Source of the DNA: Salinibacterium sp.
GTDB lineage: Bacteria; Actinomycetota; Actinomycetes; Actinomycetales; Microbacteriaceae
Direction: 5' to 3'
Length of the DNA: 64,000 nt
Assembly (NCBI GenBank): GCA_015234465.1
Contig: JADGNA010000008.1
Coordinates: 1,054,001-1,118,000, forward strand
A program made the translations under genes and the position numbers. How positions within the stretch are numbered: the first letter of the stretch is position 1; each line of letters begins with the position of its first letter. The notes below the pieces were generated by a model, which worked only from the letters and a program-made list of their open reading frames with translations, did not search any database and had not been told where the DNA came from. Shown here in pieces: positions 9,108 to 17,468 of this stretch.

Positions 9108-9238
9108 GGCGCTTTCTCCCACTTTCTGGCGCTGAAGGAACTCGGCATCGAGTCGGTTCCGGGGCGCAGGACCTCTCGCGAATCTAGCGGCCGCCAGAGT
9201 CCCTCGCAAACCACAGAAACTTGCGACTCAGACCAAAG

Positions 9239-9270
9239 AACAGGCGTGCCGTCGACTGAAACGGCCTGTT
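9239..9270. promoter_or_regulatory. Inverted repeat AACAGGC...GCCTGTT
   Basis: Seven-base arms separated by 18 bases lie in the 295-base gap upstream of the binding-protein gene at 9403. This is a candidate regulator site, for example for the LysR protein at 12289. Apart from this and a ribosome site I see nothing else in the gap. Confidence 0.3.
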
Positions 9271-9402
9271 GTTCGGGTCCCCAGCGGCGTCCCATCATTA
9301 CGACCACGGTGCGTTCTACGTCGAAGTCAGCACTCGGTCTCCACCTCGGCACAGAGTTGTCCCGAGCATGTCCCCTGCCTACATGGCACAGAAGGAGTGA
9401 AT

Positions 9403-11007
9403 ATGAAAACCTTCCGTCCGCTTATCGCGGTCGCGGCCGGTGCGCTATTGGTGCTCACTGGATGCGCCGGCACCGGCACCTCTGGAGGAGGCAGCCAAGA
9501 CGCCGGCGTCTCCACGACGTCGTGGGGTGCGCAGGTGCTCGAGCGCGGCGAGCCTCAGAAGGGCGGAAGCCTCACGTATGGCCTCAGTGCCGTCGTCGAG
9601 TCGCTCGATCCGGCCGGCTCGGCGGTCAGCGGCAACCTCATCATGCGCTCCATCTATGGCGTGCTGTTCTCCTACGACGACGCAGAGCGGAACATCCGTC
9701 CCGACATGGCGGAGTCGATCGAGTCCGACGACAACGGTGTCACCTGGACCCTCAAGCTGAAGCCGGGTCACTCCTTCACCGACGGCAACCCTTACAACGC
9801 CGAGGCGGTCAAGGCCCATTTCGAACGCATCGCCGCGGAGGGCTCACGCTCTCGATCGGCCGAGGACATGCGTCAGATCGCCTCGATGGAGGTCGTGGAC
9901 GAGCACACCCTGGTGCTCACCCTTCGCAAGGCGTGGACCGGGTTCCCCGACGTGCTCGTCGGCGCTTACCCCGGTGGCCCCGCGATGGTCCCCTCGCCTG
10001 CCGCCGTCGAGGAGCACGGTGATGCGCTCGGCCTGAACCCGGTCGGCGCTGGCCCGTTCATGCTCAAGTCCTTCCAGCCCGGCGGCGACGTCGTGATCGT
10101 GAAGAACCCCGACTACGCGGGCGAGGAGCCCTACCTCGACGAGATCAAGTTCGTCACGGCGACCGACACGCAGTCGCGTGTGTCGGCAGCTATCGCTGGT
10201 GACATCGACATCGCTCGTGCGCAGTCGGCGGTTGACCTTAAGACAGCAGCCGATGGCGGGCTGACGATGCTGACGCAGCCGGACTCGGCCTACTACAACC
10301 TGCTGCTGAACCTCACGCAGGCACCCTTCGATGACGAGCGGATGCGCCGGGCGCTGGCCCACGCGATCGACCTCGATGGTCTCAACGCGGCCGTGTTTGA
10401 AGGCAAGCACGACCCGATGTCGGGACTCATGCTGAGCTCAAGCCCGTTCTTCGTCGACACCGACTGGCCGAGCTACGACCCGGACAAGGCGAAGGAGCTT
10501 GCTGAGGAGTACACGGCTGACACGGGCAACCCTGCCGCGTTCAGCCTGACGACGACCAGCCCGCCTGAGTTCCAGCAGCAGGCGGCCGTGCTCCAGCAGA
10601 TGCTCTCCGACGCCGGCATCGACATGTCGATCAACGTGAGCGACCAGCCCACCATGGTCTCGGAGGCTCGCGCCGGCAACTTCCAGGCGCAGCACCGCTA
10701 CATCGAGATCATCGACGTGAACTACGCCCGCACGGCCTTCCACAGCACCTCGGGTGGCAACAACGGCCTCAAGGGAGACCCGACGGTGGATGGGATTCTC
10801 GACGAGATGCTCACCGCCTCTGAGGGCGAGATGAAGGGGCTCTACGCAGACCTTCAGCACGCGCTCGAGGAGTGGCTGCCCCAGGTGCCGCTCATCGCCG
10901 TCAAGAATGGCGTCTTCGTGAGCGATCGCGTCGGCGGCTACCCGGGCAACCTGATCGGCCTGCCCGAGCCGGACTTCCGCGAGGTGTGGGCAATCCAGGG
11001 CGACTAG
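9403..11007 (+). CDS. ABC transporter substrate-binding lipoprotein, family 5 (Dpp/Opp type)
   Basis: The protein of 534 residues has a lipoprotein signal ending in VLTGC and then the family-5 fold: GGSLTYGLSAVVESLDPAG, the middle NPYNAEAVKAHFERIA and VSDRVGGYPGNLIGLP near the end. It captures a solute outside the membrane for an ABC importer. AAGGAG lies five bases before ATG 9403, which decides against the GTG six bases upstream. No permease adjoins; the Dpp/Opp-like set at 19862-23770 is the likely partner. Peptides are the family norm, but position at the head of the organic-acid operon suggests a carboxylate or carboxylate conjugate. That is inference. Confidence 0.9.
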   Translation: MKTFRPLIAVAAGALLVLTGCAGTGTSGGGSQDAGVSTTSWGAQVLERGEPQKGGSLTYGLSAVVESLDPAGSAVSGNLIMRSIYGVLFSYDDAERNIRPDMAESIESDDNGVTWTLKLKPGHSFTDGNPYNAEAVKAHFERIAAEGSRSRSAEDMRQIASMEVVDEHTLVLTLRKAWTGFPDVLVGAYPGGPAMVPSPAAVEEHGDALGLNPVGAGPFMLKSFQPGGDVVIVKNPDYAGEEPYLDEIKFVTATDTQSRVSAAIAGDIDIARAQSAVDLKTAADGGLTMLTQPDSAYYNLLLNLTQAPFDDERMRRALAHAIDLDGLNAAVFEGKHDPMSGLMLSSSPFFVDTDWPSYDPDKAKELAEEYTADTGNPAAFSLTTTSPPEFQQQAAVLQQMLSDAGIDMSINVSDQPTMVSEARAGNFQAQHRYIEIIDVNYARTAFHSTSGGNNGLKGDPTVDGILDEMLTASEGEMKGLYADLQHALEEWLPQVPLIAVKNGVFVSDRVGGYPGNLIGLPEPDFREVWAIQGD

Positions 11008-11115
11008 CAGAGCCACATTCACGATTGAGCCGGTCGGCATCCCTCGACTCCACGTCGAGGGATGCTGGCCGGTTCAGCCCACGCCGCGTCAAGCGGCCAG
11101 CAGTTTGGAGTAGCC

Positions 11116-12285
11116 ATGGTGTCGGTAGCCCTGGAGCGCACGATCTTTGAAGAGGCGCACGAGGACTTCAGGGGTGCGGTTCGCCGGTTCGTGGACCGCG
11201 ATGTGGTTCCGCACCTGGAGGAGTGGGACGCTGCCGGTCGGGTGGATCGTGAGCTCTTCCGCAAGGCGGCAGACATGGGCCTGCTGGGGATGTCGGCGCC
11301 CGAACGCTTCGGCGGCGGGAGCATCGACGACTTTCGCTACAGCGCCATCCTTCTGGAGGAACTCGCACGCGCTGGCGCGCACGGTGTCTCGATGGCGCTG
11401 TGTGGTTTCAACGACCTCGTCGCGCCGTATTTCACGGCGTTCGGGAGCGAATCGCTCAATGAGCGGTACCTGGCGCCCATGATCGCCGGCGAGAAGGTCG
11501 GGGCGGTCGCGTTCACCGAGCCCGGTGCTGGCTCAGACCTCGCGTCGATCGCCATGGCAGCGATTCCCGACGGCGACCACCTCGTGCTCAACGGGGCCAA
11601 GACGTTCATCTCCAATGGCCTCATCGCCGACGTGCTCGTCGTGGCCGTCAGGACGGACCCCGAGGCGGGGCGATCCGGGCTCAGCCTCGTGTGTGTCGAC
11701 GCGCACTCGGAGGGCCTCTCACGCAGCGGCCCGCTTCGCAAGGTGGGTCTCGGGATGCAGGACACCGCAGAGCTGTTCTTCGACGATGTGCGCGTGCCCC
11801 GCGCCGACGTCCTCGGCGTCGAGGGGAAGGGTTGGGCACAGTTGCGTCGCAACCTGTCCATCGAGCGCCTCCACATCGCCGTGGCGGCGATGGCGGCGAT
11901 GCGGGCGACCTTCGAGCACGCGCTTGCGCACACGACGGAACGACGCGCTTTCGGGCAGCGGATCGCCGACTTCCAGGCCAACCGCTTCTATCTCGCGGAA
12001 CTGGCAACCGAGATCGAGGTGACCCAGGCGTTCGTCGACCGCTGCATCCTGGACGCTGCCGATGGCACGCTCGACGAGGTGACGGCGGCGATGGCGAAGT
12101 GGTGGACGACCGAACTGCAGCAACGTGTCGTGCAGCGTGCCCTCCAGCTTCACGGCGGCTACGGCTACATGAAGGAGTACCGAGTCGCGCGCGACTTCGT
12201 GGACTCGCGCGTGACCACGATCTTCGGCGGCACGACCGAGATCATGAAGGAGATCATCGGTCGCCGCATCACGCGGGAGGCCTGA
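11116..12285 (+). CDS. Acyl-CoA dehydrogenase of the itaconate-like cluster
   Basis: This 389-residue flavoprotein has the fatty acyl-CoA dehydrogenase blocks VAFTEPGAGSDLASI (FAD and substrate), LNGAKTFISNG and LQLHGGYGYMKEY. The usual C-terminal catalytic Glu in YEGT is replaced: the sequence here is TTIFGGTTEIMKE. A Glu is present instead in NLSIERLHIAVAAMA (about residue 250), the position used by isovaleryl-CoA dehydrogenase-type enzymes, so activity is expected with the base on a different helix. GGAG before ATG 11116 sets the start. Related Pseudomonas itaconate loci also carry an acyl-CoA dehydrogenase whose step is unclear; methylsuccinyl-CoA is one candidate substrate. Confidence 0.88.
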   Translation: MVSVALERTIFEEAHEDFRGAVRRFVDRDVVPHLEEWDAAGRVDRELFRKAADMGLLGMSAPERFGGGSIDDFRYSAILLEELARAGAHGVSMALCGFNDLVAPYFTAFGSESLNERYLAPMIAGEKVGAVAFTEPGAGSDLASIAMAAIPDGDHLVLNGAKTFISNGLIADVLVVAVRTDPEAGRSGLSLVCVDAHSEGLSRSGPLRKVGLGMQDTAELFFDDVRVPRADVLGVEGKGWAQLRRNLSIERLHIAVAAMAAMRATFEHALAHTTERRAFGQRIADFQANRFYLAELATEIEVTQAFVDRCILDAADGTLDEVTAAMAKWWTTELQQRVVQRALQLHGGYGYMKEYRVARDFVDSRVTTIFGGTTEIMKEIIGRRITREA

Positions 12286-12288
12286 ATC

Positions 12289-13239
12289 ATGGCGAACCTG
12301 GAACTCCGTGAACTGCAGTGGTTCATCGTGCTGGCTGAGCGGGAGCACCTCACTCAGGCGGCCGCCCAGTTGCACATCAGCCAGCCGACGCTGTCGCGCG
12401 CGCTGACCCGCATCGAGGAGCAGCTTGGTGTGCAGCTGTTCGACCGCCGCCGCAACCGACTGCAGTTGAACAAGTACGGCGAGATCTTCCTTGCCCACGC
12501 GCTCAGGGCCTCGAGCGAACTCGCCCAGGCGGAACAGCGCATCGCAACGCTCGTCGACCCAGACCGGGGCGCAATCGCGCTGGGCTTCGTCGAATCCTTC
12601 GGCAACTGGTTGGTCCCCCGAATGGTGAACCGCTACAGGGAGGTCGCGCCGGGCACGTCGTTCGAACTTTTCGGAGGCGCAGCGGATGCGATCGTCGACG
12701 GCGTGCGAAAGGGTCGCTTCGACATCGGCCTGGTGGCGCCCCGTCCGGCCGCCGACGACCTCGAGTGGCTGCCGATCGGCAAGCAGGCGCTTCGCGTCAT
12801 CGCGCCTGCCGAGCATCCGTTCCAACAGCGGGACGCGGTCGAACTGCACGAGCTTGCCGACGAGCCGCTGGTGACACTGCGGGTTGGCTATGGCCTCCGC
12901 ACCGTGATCGATGGGCTCTTCCGCTCGGCCGGCATCACTCCCAACCTCGCGATCGAGACGACGGAGCTGTCGACCATGAGCGCGCTCGTCGCGACCGGCG
13001 TCGGCGTGGCCATCGTCCCGGAGCCGCCGGTCGAGTTGCAGCACGCGCCCCTCGGTGTTCCCCTCAGCGTGCCTGGTGCACACCGGGAGTACGGTGCGAT
13101 CGCCCGCCGGGTCGGCCCCATCGGCCACGCGGCGCACCGATTCCTAGCCACCCTCAAGGCGGACGCTTCGAGCTCCGACATGTACGCGGTGACGCCGGCA
13201 TCGCGACAGCCCGTTTCCGATCGAGAGGAAGCACAGTGA
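12289..13239 (+). CDS. LysR-type regulator within the itaconate-like operon
   Basis: The 316-residue protein has an N-terminal winged HTH (LRELQWFIVLAEREHLTQAA then ISQPTLSRALTRIEEQLG) and a periplasmic-binding-like effector domain from about residue 90. It lies inside the operon, three bases after the dehydrogenase stop, with GGAGG supplied by the end of that gene, and its own stop overlaps the next start. Unlike most LysR genes it is not divergent from its targets, so it probably rises with the operon as a positive loop. In Pseudomonas and Yersinia a LysR protein (RipR) responds to itaconate; by position this could be the counterpart. Confidence 0.88.
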   Translation: MANLELRELQWFIVLAEREHLTQAAAQLHISQPTLSRALTRIEEQLGVQLFDRRRNRLQLNKYGEIFLAHALRASSELAQAEQRIATLVDPDRGAIALGFVESFGNWLVPRMVNRYREVAPGTSFELFGGAADAIVDGVRKGRFDIGLVAPRPAADDLEWLPIGKQALRVIAPAEHPFQQRDAVELHELADEPLVTLRVGYGLRTVIDGLFRSAGITPNLAIETTELSTMSALVATGVGVAIVPEPPVELQHAPLGVPLSVPGAHREYGAIARRVGPIGHAAHRFLATLKADASSSDMYAVTPASRQPVSDREEAQ

Positions 13240-14627
13240 TGAGCGACACGACATCGTCGATGACCGAGGCACTCGCGTCGCATTGGGCGCCGCTTCGTTT
13301 CGAGGACATCCCGGCGGTCGAGGTCACGCGGGTGAAGGCGAACATCCTCGACACCTTCGCGGTCGCCCTCGCCGGGGTCGGCACGGGGGAGTCGGAGCGC
13401 GTCCGCGCCGCACTGCACGACCTCCACGGGGGCGAGAGCGGCAGTCTCGTATGGGGAACGTCGCAGCGGATGACTCCCGCCTATGCGGCCTTCGCGAATG
13501 GCACCTCGGCGCACGCGAGGGACTTCGACGATGGCGGCGGCCCGGGTCATGCGGGGGCGACGGTGCTTCCGGCGGCCATCGCGGTCGGGGAGCGCGTCGG
13601 AGCGAGCGGCCGCGACCTCATCGCTGCCACGATCGCCGGCTACGACATCAGTTACCGACTCTTGCAGTCGCTCGGGGGGTTCGCCGGCATGACGGATCGC
13701 GGCTGGCACAGCACCGGCGTCATGGGCAGCTTCGCGGCGGCGGCAGCGTCGGCGAAGATCCTCGACCTCGACGCGGCGTGCTTCGCCGACGCCCTCGGCA
13801 TCGCCGGCTCCTTCACTGGGGGCATCTGGGCCTTCATCGATGACGGGGCCTGGACCAAGCGCATCCATGCTGGAAAGGCTGGGGAGACCGGCGTCGACGC
13901 CGCATTCCTCGCCCGCAGGGGGATCACTGGGCCGCACCGTGTCTTCGAAGCTGAGTGGGGCGGGATCTTCGCCACCCACAATGCCGGCAGCGGCAACCCC
14001 GAGCGAGCACTTGAGCGCCTCGGCCTCGACTTCAATATCGACACCGCGTACATCAAGCCCCACGCGTGCTGCCGAGGGTCACACTCGACGATCGACACGG
14101 TGCTGCGCCTGATCGAGGAGCATGACCTCACGCCCGAGAACGTGGCGCGCATCGTCGTCACGGCGGGGACGACGGCGATCAACATGCTTTCGGTCGACCC
14201 GATCGAGACCGTGTTCGACGCCCAGTTCAGCCTGCCGTACGCGATTGCGATCGCGCTCCACGAGCGCAGCGTCGGCCTTGACCAGTTCGACCCGCCGCGA
14301 ATCACTGAGCCGGCGATCCGTGCGACGTTCGACCGCATCGTGATGCACCGGGACGAGAGCATCCAGCTGGCGGACGGCCCGACCCTCCGCATCGAGTTGG
14401 CGGACGGCAGGGTCATCAGCGCTGCATCGGGGAGCCCGATGAAGGCAAAGGGTTCCGCATCTAATCCGATGACGCAGCACGAGGTGGGGCAGAAGGCGCG
14501 GCAGCTCCTTGCCCCCTGGGGGACCGAGATCGCCGACGCCCTCATCACGGCGGTGGACCGCCTGGACCAGTCGGATGACCTCACCGACCTGATGAATGCA
14601 CTCAGCTTCCCTACCGAGAGGAAATGA
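13239..14627 (+). CDS. MmgE/PrpD family protein, copy 1
   Basis: This 462-residue protein belongs to the family of 2-methylcitrate dehydratase and cis-aconitate decarboxylase. The family signature appears as FANGTSAHARDFDDGGGPGH (about residue 82), followed by GWHSTGVMGSF, KRIHAGKAGETG and IKPHACCRGSHSTID. ATG 13239 overlaps the LysR stop (TGATG) and has AGAGGAAG upstream; the open frame extends backward through the LysR gene but only as a shadow. Family members dehydrate or decarboxylate hydroxy-tricarboxylates. Proteobacterial itaconate loci include an MmgE/PrpD protein of undefined role, so the step is open here too. Confidence 0.88.
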   Translation: MSDTTSSMTEALASHWAPLRFEDIPAVEVTRVKANILDTFAVALAGVGTGESERVRAALHDLHGGESGSLVWGTSQRMTPAYAAFANGTSAHARDFDDGGGPGHAGATVLPAAIAVGERVGASGRDLIAATIAGYDISYRLLQSLGGFAGMTDRGWHSTGVMGSFAAAAASAKILDLDAACFADALGIAGSFTGGIWAFIDDGAWTKRIHAGKAGETGVDAAFLARRGITGPHRVFEAEWGGIFATHNAGSGNPERALERLGLDFNIDTAYIKPHACCRGSHSTIDTVLRLIEEHDLTPENVARIVVTAGTTAINMLSVDPIETVFDAQFSLPYAIAIALHERSVGLDQFDPPRITEPAIRATFDRIVMHRDESIQLADGPTLRIELADGRVISAASGSPMKAKGSASNPMTQHEVGQKARQLLAPWGTEIADALITAVDRLDQSDDLTDLMNALSFPTERK

Positions 14628-14628
14628 C

Positions 14629-15438
14629 ATGACCACGACAGTGCGTCGAGAAGAGATCATCGCAGCCGAGCCCGTCGAGTCGCTCGCCGCCATGCTGGGG
14701 ATCGAGGTCCCCTCCGGGGAGGGAGACGCTGTTCCCCCGATGTGGCACTGGATGTACCTGCTGGAGCGGACGGCCCAGAACGAATTGGGTGAGGACGGGC
14801 ACCCGGTGGTTGGGATCCCCGCGCCCCCCGGCCCCGGGCGTCGACGGATGTTCGCCGGCGGCCGGGTGACGACGCTTGCGCCACTTCGCATTGGACGACC
14901 GGCCACGAAGGTCATCTCCCTGGCCCGTTCTGTCGACAAGGTGGGCAAGACCGGACCCCTGACGTTCACGACCGTGCTGCACGAGATCTTCCAGGACGGC
15001 GAACTCGTCATTCGCGAGGAGCAGGACATCGTCTATCGCGCGGAGGGCGGGGAGCCCCTGCCGCCGGCGAAGCCAGCGGCACCCGCGCCCAAGGGGCCGC
15101 GCATCGAGCTGCACGTCGATGAGCGACTCCTGTTCCGGTTCTCCGCGCTGACCTACAACGCGCACCGCATCCACTACGACCGCGACTGGTGCGAGCAGGA
15201 GGGCTACGACGGCCTCGTCATCCACGGCCCGTTGCTCGCGCTCCTCGCTGGCGACCTCTATCGCCGGGAAGGGGTCGACCTGACGGGCAAGACCTTCTCC
15301 TACCGGTTGGTCTCGCCCCTGACAGGGTCGCAGGAATGCGTCATCGTCCCGGGCCCCGACGGTCTGGCTGCCGGTGCCGAAGCCCGCGGTGCCGACGGGA
15401 CCATCGCCGCCGTGGCGAGCATCGCGGATGCCGCATGA
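14629..15438 (+). CDS. Itaconyl-/mesaconyl-CoA hydratase-like (double hot-dog, MaoC-type)
   Basis: The protein of 269 residues has two hot-dog halves. The second bears the hydratase signature FSALTYNAHRIHYDRDWC followed by EGYDGLVIHGPLLALL, with the catalytic Asp/His pair of the mesaconyl-C4-CoA hydratase (Meh) and Pseudomonas itaconyl-CoA hydratase (Ich) group. Such enzymes add water across mesaconyl- or itaconyl-CoA to give citramalyl-CoA. The gene starts one base after the MmgE/PrpD stop and its stop overlaps an ATG of the next frame. Neighbouring CaiB and CitE genes supply activation and cleavage, which supports this role over a fatty-acid dehydratase. Confidence 0.8.
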   Translation: MTTTVRREEIIAAEPVESLAAMLGIEVPSGEGDAVPPMWHWMYLLERTAQNELGEDGHPVVGIPAPPGPGRRRMFAGGRVTTLAPLRIGRPATKVISLARSVDKVGKTGPLTFTTVLHEIFQDGELVIREEQDIVYRAEGGEPLPPAKPAAPAPKGPRIELHVDERLLFRFSALTYNAHRIHYDRDWCEQEGYDGLVIHGPLLALLAGDLYRREGVDLTGKTFSYRLVSPLTGSQECVIVPGPDGLAAGAEARGADGTIAAVASIADAA

Positions 15439-15458
15439 ACGAGACCAAGGAGCCCCGG

Positions 15459-16622
15459 ATGTCACTCCCCCTGCAGGGCGTCACGGTCGTGTCGTTGGAG
15501 CAGGCCGTCGCGGCGCCATTCGCCACCCGGCAGCTCGCAGACCAGGGCGCACGGGTGATCAAGGTGGAGCGTCCCGAGGTAGGGGACTTTGCTCGTGGCT
15601 ACGACGAGACTGTCCGCGGGCTCGCGAGCCACTTCGTGTGGCTGAACCGATCGAAGGAGTCGGTCGCGCTCGACCTCAAGTCGGAGCACGGCAGGGAAGC
15701 TGTGCTTGCGATGGTGCGCGAGACAGATGTCTTCGTGCAGAACCTGGCTCCCGGGGCCGCAGAGCGCCTGGGGCTCGGCAGCGATGCCCTGATGGAGCTG
15801 AATCCGCGGTTGATCCACGTGTCGATCTCCGGCTACGGTGCGGGCGGTCCCTACTCGTCGAAGAAGGCCTACGACCTGCTGGTCCAGTGTGAAGCGGGGC
15901 TCGTCTCCATCACGGGAACGCCGGACGAACCCTCCAAGGTCGGTATCTCGATCGCGGATATCGCCTCTGGCATGTACGCCTATACGGGCGTCCTTTCCGC
16001 GCTGCTCAACCGGCAACGCACCGGCCACGGTGAGGTCATCGAGATCTCGATGCTCGAGGCGCTCGCCGAGTGGATGGGGTTCCCCTACAACTACACCTAC
16101 TACGGCGGCAGCGAACTGCCCCGCACGGGGGCGCGCCACGCCGCGATCGCCCCCTACGGTCCGTTCCTGTGTGGGGACGGGAAGCAGGTCTTCCTGGGGC
16201 TGCAGAATGAGCGCGAGTGGGCGACGTTCTGCAACGAGATCCTAGAGATGCCCTCGCTCGTGCACGATCCCCGCTTCGCGCGGAACTCGCTCCGCGTCGA
16301 GCATGCGACCGAACTCAAGCAGGAGATCGAGCGCGGCTTCGCGAACAGCACGGTAGATGCGGTCGCGGAGAAGCTTGAATCCGCGGGGATCGCGAACGCC
16401 CTGCTGCGAGACCTGCACGCGCTCGCCGAGCATCCCCAGCTTGAGGCGCGCGGCCGCTGGCGTGACTATGAGTCCCCTGCGGGCACCCTCCGTGCCCTCA
16501 TGCCACCCGCGACGTTCGTGGGAGCCGAGCCGGTCATGGGGGCAGTGCCGGAGGTCGGCCAACACACCGACGCCGTGCTGGCCGAGTTCGGGGTGCTGCG
16601 CGCGGCAGAAGTCGCCGTATGA
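15459..16622 (+). CDS. CaiB/BaiF family III CoA-transferase (itaconate CoA-transferase-like)
   Basis: At 387 residues this is a full-length family III CoA-transferase. The catalytic Asp is Asp167 in VGISIADIASGMYAY, and the N-terminal SLEQAVAAPFATRQLAD plus VRGLASHFVWLNRSKES are typical of the branch found in itaconate and mesaconate loci. It would move CoA from succinyl-CoA or another donor to a dicarboxylate. I chose ATG 15459 because AAGGAG lies six bases before it; an ATG at 15435 that overlaps the hydratase stop has no ribosome site of its own. The lyase gene begins inside its stop codon. Confidence 0.86.
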   Translation: MSLPLQGVTVVSLEQAVAAPFATRQLADQGARVIKVERPEVGDFARGYDETVRGLASHFVWLNRSKESVALDLKSEHGREAVLAMVRETDVFVQNLAPGAAERLGLGSDALMELNPRLIHVSISGYGAGGPYSSKKAYDLLVQCEAGLVSITGTPDEPSKVGISIADIASGMYAYTGVLSALLNRQRTGHGEVIEISMLEALAEWMGFPYNYTYYGGSELPRTGARHAAIAPYGPFLCGDGKQVFLGLQNEREWATFCNEILEMPSLVHDPRFARNSLRVEHATELKQEIERGFANSTVDAVAEKLESAGIANALLRDLHALAEHPQLEARGRWRDYESPAGTLRALMPPATFVGAEPVMGAVPEVGQHTDAVLAEFGVLRAAEVAV

Positions 16623-17434
16623 GCGACGCGAGCGTCGTGGAGCTGGGTCGCGCACGCAGCTTCCTCTTCGTGCCGGGTGACCGGCCGGAACGATTCGGTA
16701 AGGCCGCCGGCGCGGGCGCGGATGTTGTCGTGCTCGATCTGGAGGATGCCGTCGCGGGAGACAACACGCAGGCGGCTCGGGAGCACATCGCGACCTGGTT
16801 GGACAGCGGCGGGCGAGGCGTCGTTCGCGTCTGTGCCTCGGATACCCACGGCCACCGCGCCGATGTGGACGCGCTCGTCGGCCTGCCGGGCCTCCAAGGC
16901 GTCATGCTCGCGAAGGCGGAACGTGCCGAGGCGGTGGCTGAGGTGGCGGAACGCACGGGCGTGCCCGTTATCCCGCTCGTCGAGTCCGCGGCGGGCCTCG
17001 CGCGTTCCGAACAGATGGCACGGGCGCGGGGCGCGGTGCGACTCGCGTTCGGCCACCTGGACATGGCGGCCGACATCGGTTCGACGCCCGAGCGCGGCGC
17101 CATGCTGTACGCGCGCTCGGCGCTGGTCTTCGCGTCTCGGCTTGGTGGCCTGCCTGGGCCGATCGATGGGGTGACGGCGGACCTCGACAGCCCCGATGCG
17201 GTCTCGGCCGACATCCGCTACGCTTCCTCGCTCGGCATGACCGGCAAGCTCCTCATCCATCCGAAGCAAGTGGCGGCGGCCCACTCCGCGATGCAGCCCA
17301 CCGAGCAGGACCTCGCGTGGGCGAACTCAGTGGCGACGTCGCTCGGGGACGGCGGCGTCGCACGCGTGGACGGTGTGATGGTCGACGCCCCCGTCCTGGC
17401 TCGGGCGGAGGCGATACTCGCGCGCTCCCGTTAG
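16619..17434 (+). CDS. CitE-like citramalyl-CoA lyase candidate
   Basis: This 271-residue TIM-barrel protein belongs to the CitE/HpcH family. Mg2+ and CoA sites are visible: SFLFVPGDRPERF (about residue 14), VVLDLEDAV (about 37), LVESAAGL (about 126), AFGHLDMAADIG (about 144) and KLLIHPKQV (about 210). After a CoA-transferase and an itaconyl-CoA hydratase, the expected reaction is cleavage of citramalyl-CoA to acetyl-CoA and pyruvate. It is the last gene of the rightward operon, starts in an ATGA overlap with the CaiB stop and is convergent with the TetR gene 34 bases away. Malyl-CoA or HMG-CoA-like substrates cannot be excluded. Confidence 0.85.
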   Translation: MSDASVVELGRARSFLFVPGDRPERFGKAAGAGADVVVLDLEDAVAGDNTQAAREHIATWLDSGGRGVVRVCASDTHGHRADVDALVGLPGLQGVMLAKAERAEAVAEVAERTGVPVIPLVESAAGLARSEQMARARGAVRLAFGHLDMAADIGSTPERGAMLYARSALVFASRLGGLPGPIDGVTADLDSPDAVSADIRYASSLGMTGKLLIHPKQVAAAHSAMQPTEQDLAWANSVATSLGDGGVARVDGVMVDAPVLARAEAILARSR

Positions 17435-17468
17435 GGTCGTCGACGATCGCCAAAGGGCAGCGCTGCGC

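Noticed and set aside
9104-9352. An 82-codon minus-strand frame upstream of the GlcG-like gene
   Set aside because: No ribosome site, no recognisable domain, and it occupies the promoter region of the 9403 gene.
12765-13238. N-terminal extension of the first MmgE/PrpD frame to 620 residues
   Set aside because: The extension lies within the LysR gene and reads Arg-rich low complexity; a ribosome site and TGATG overlap support ATG 13239.
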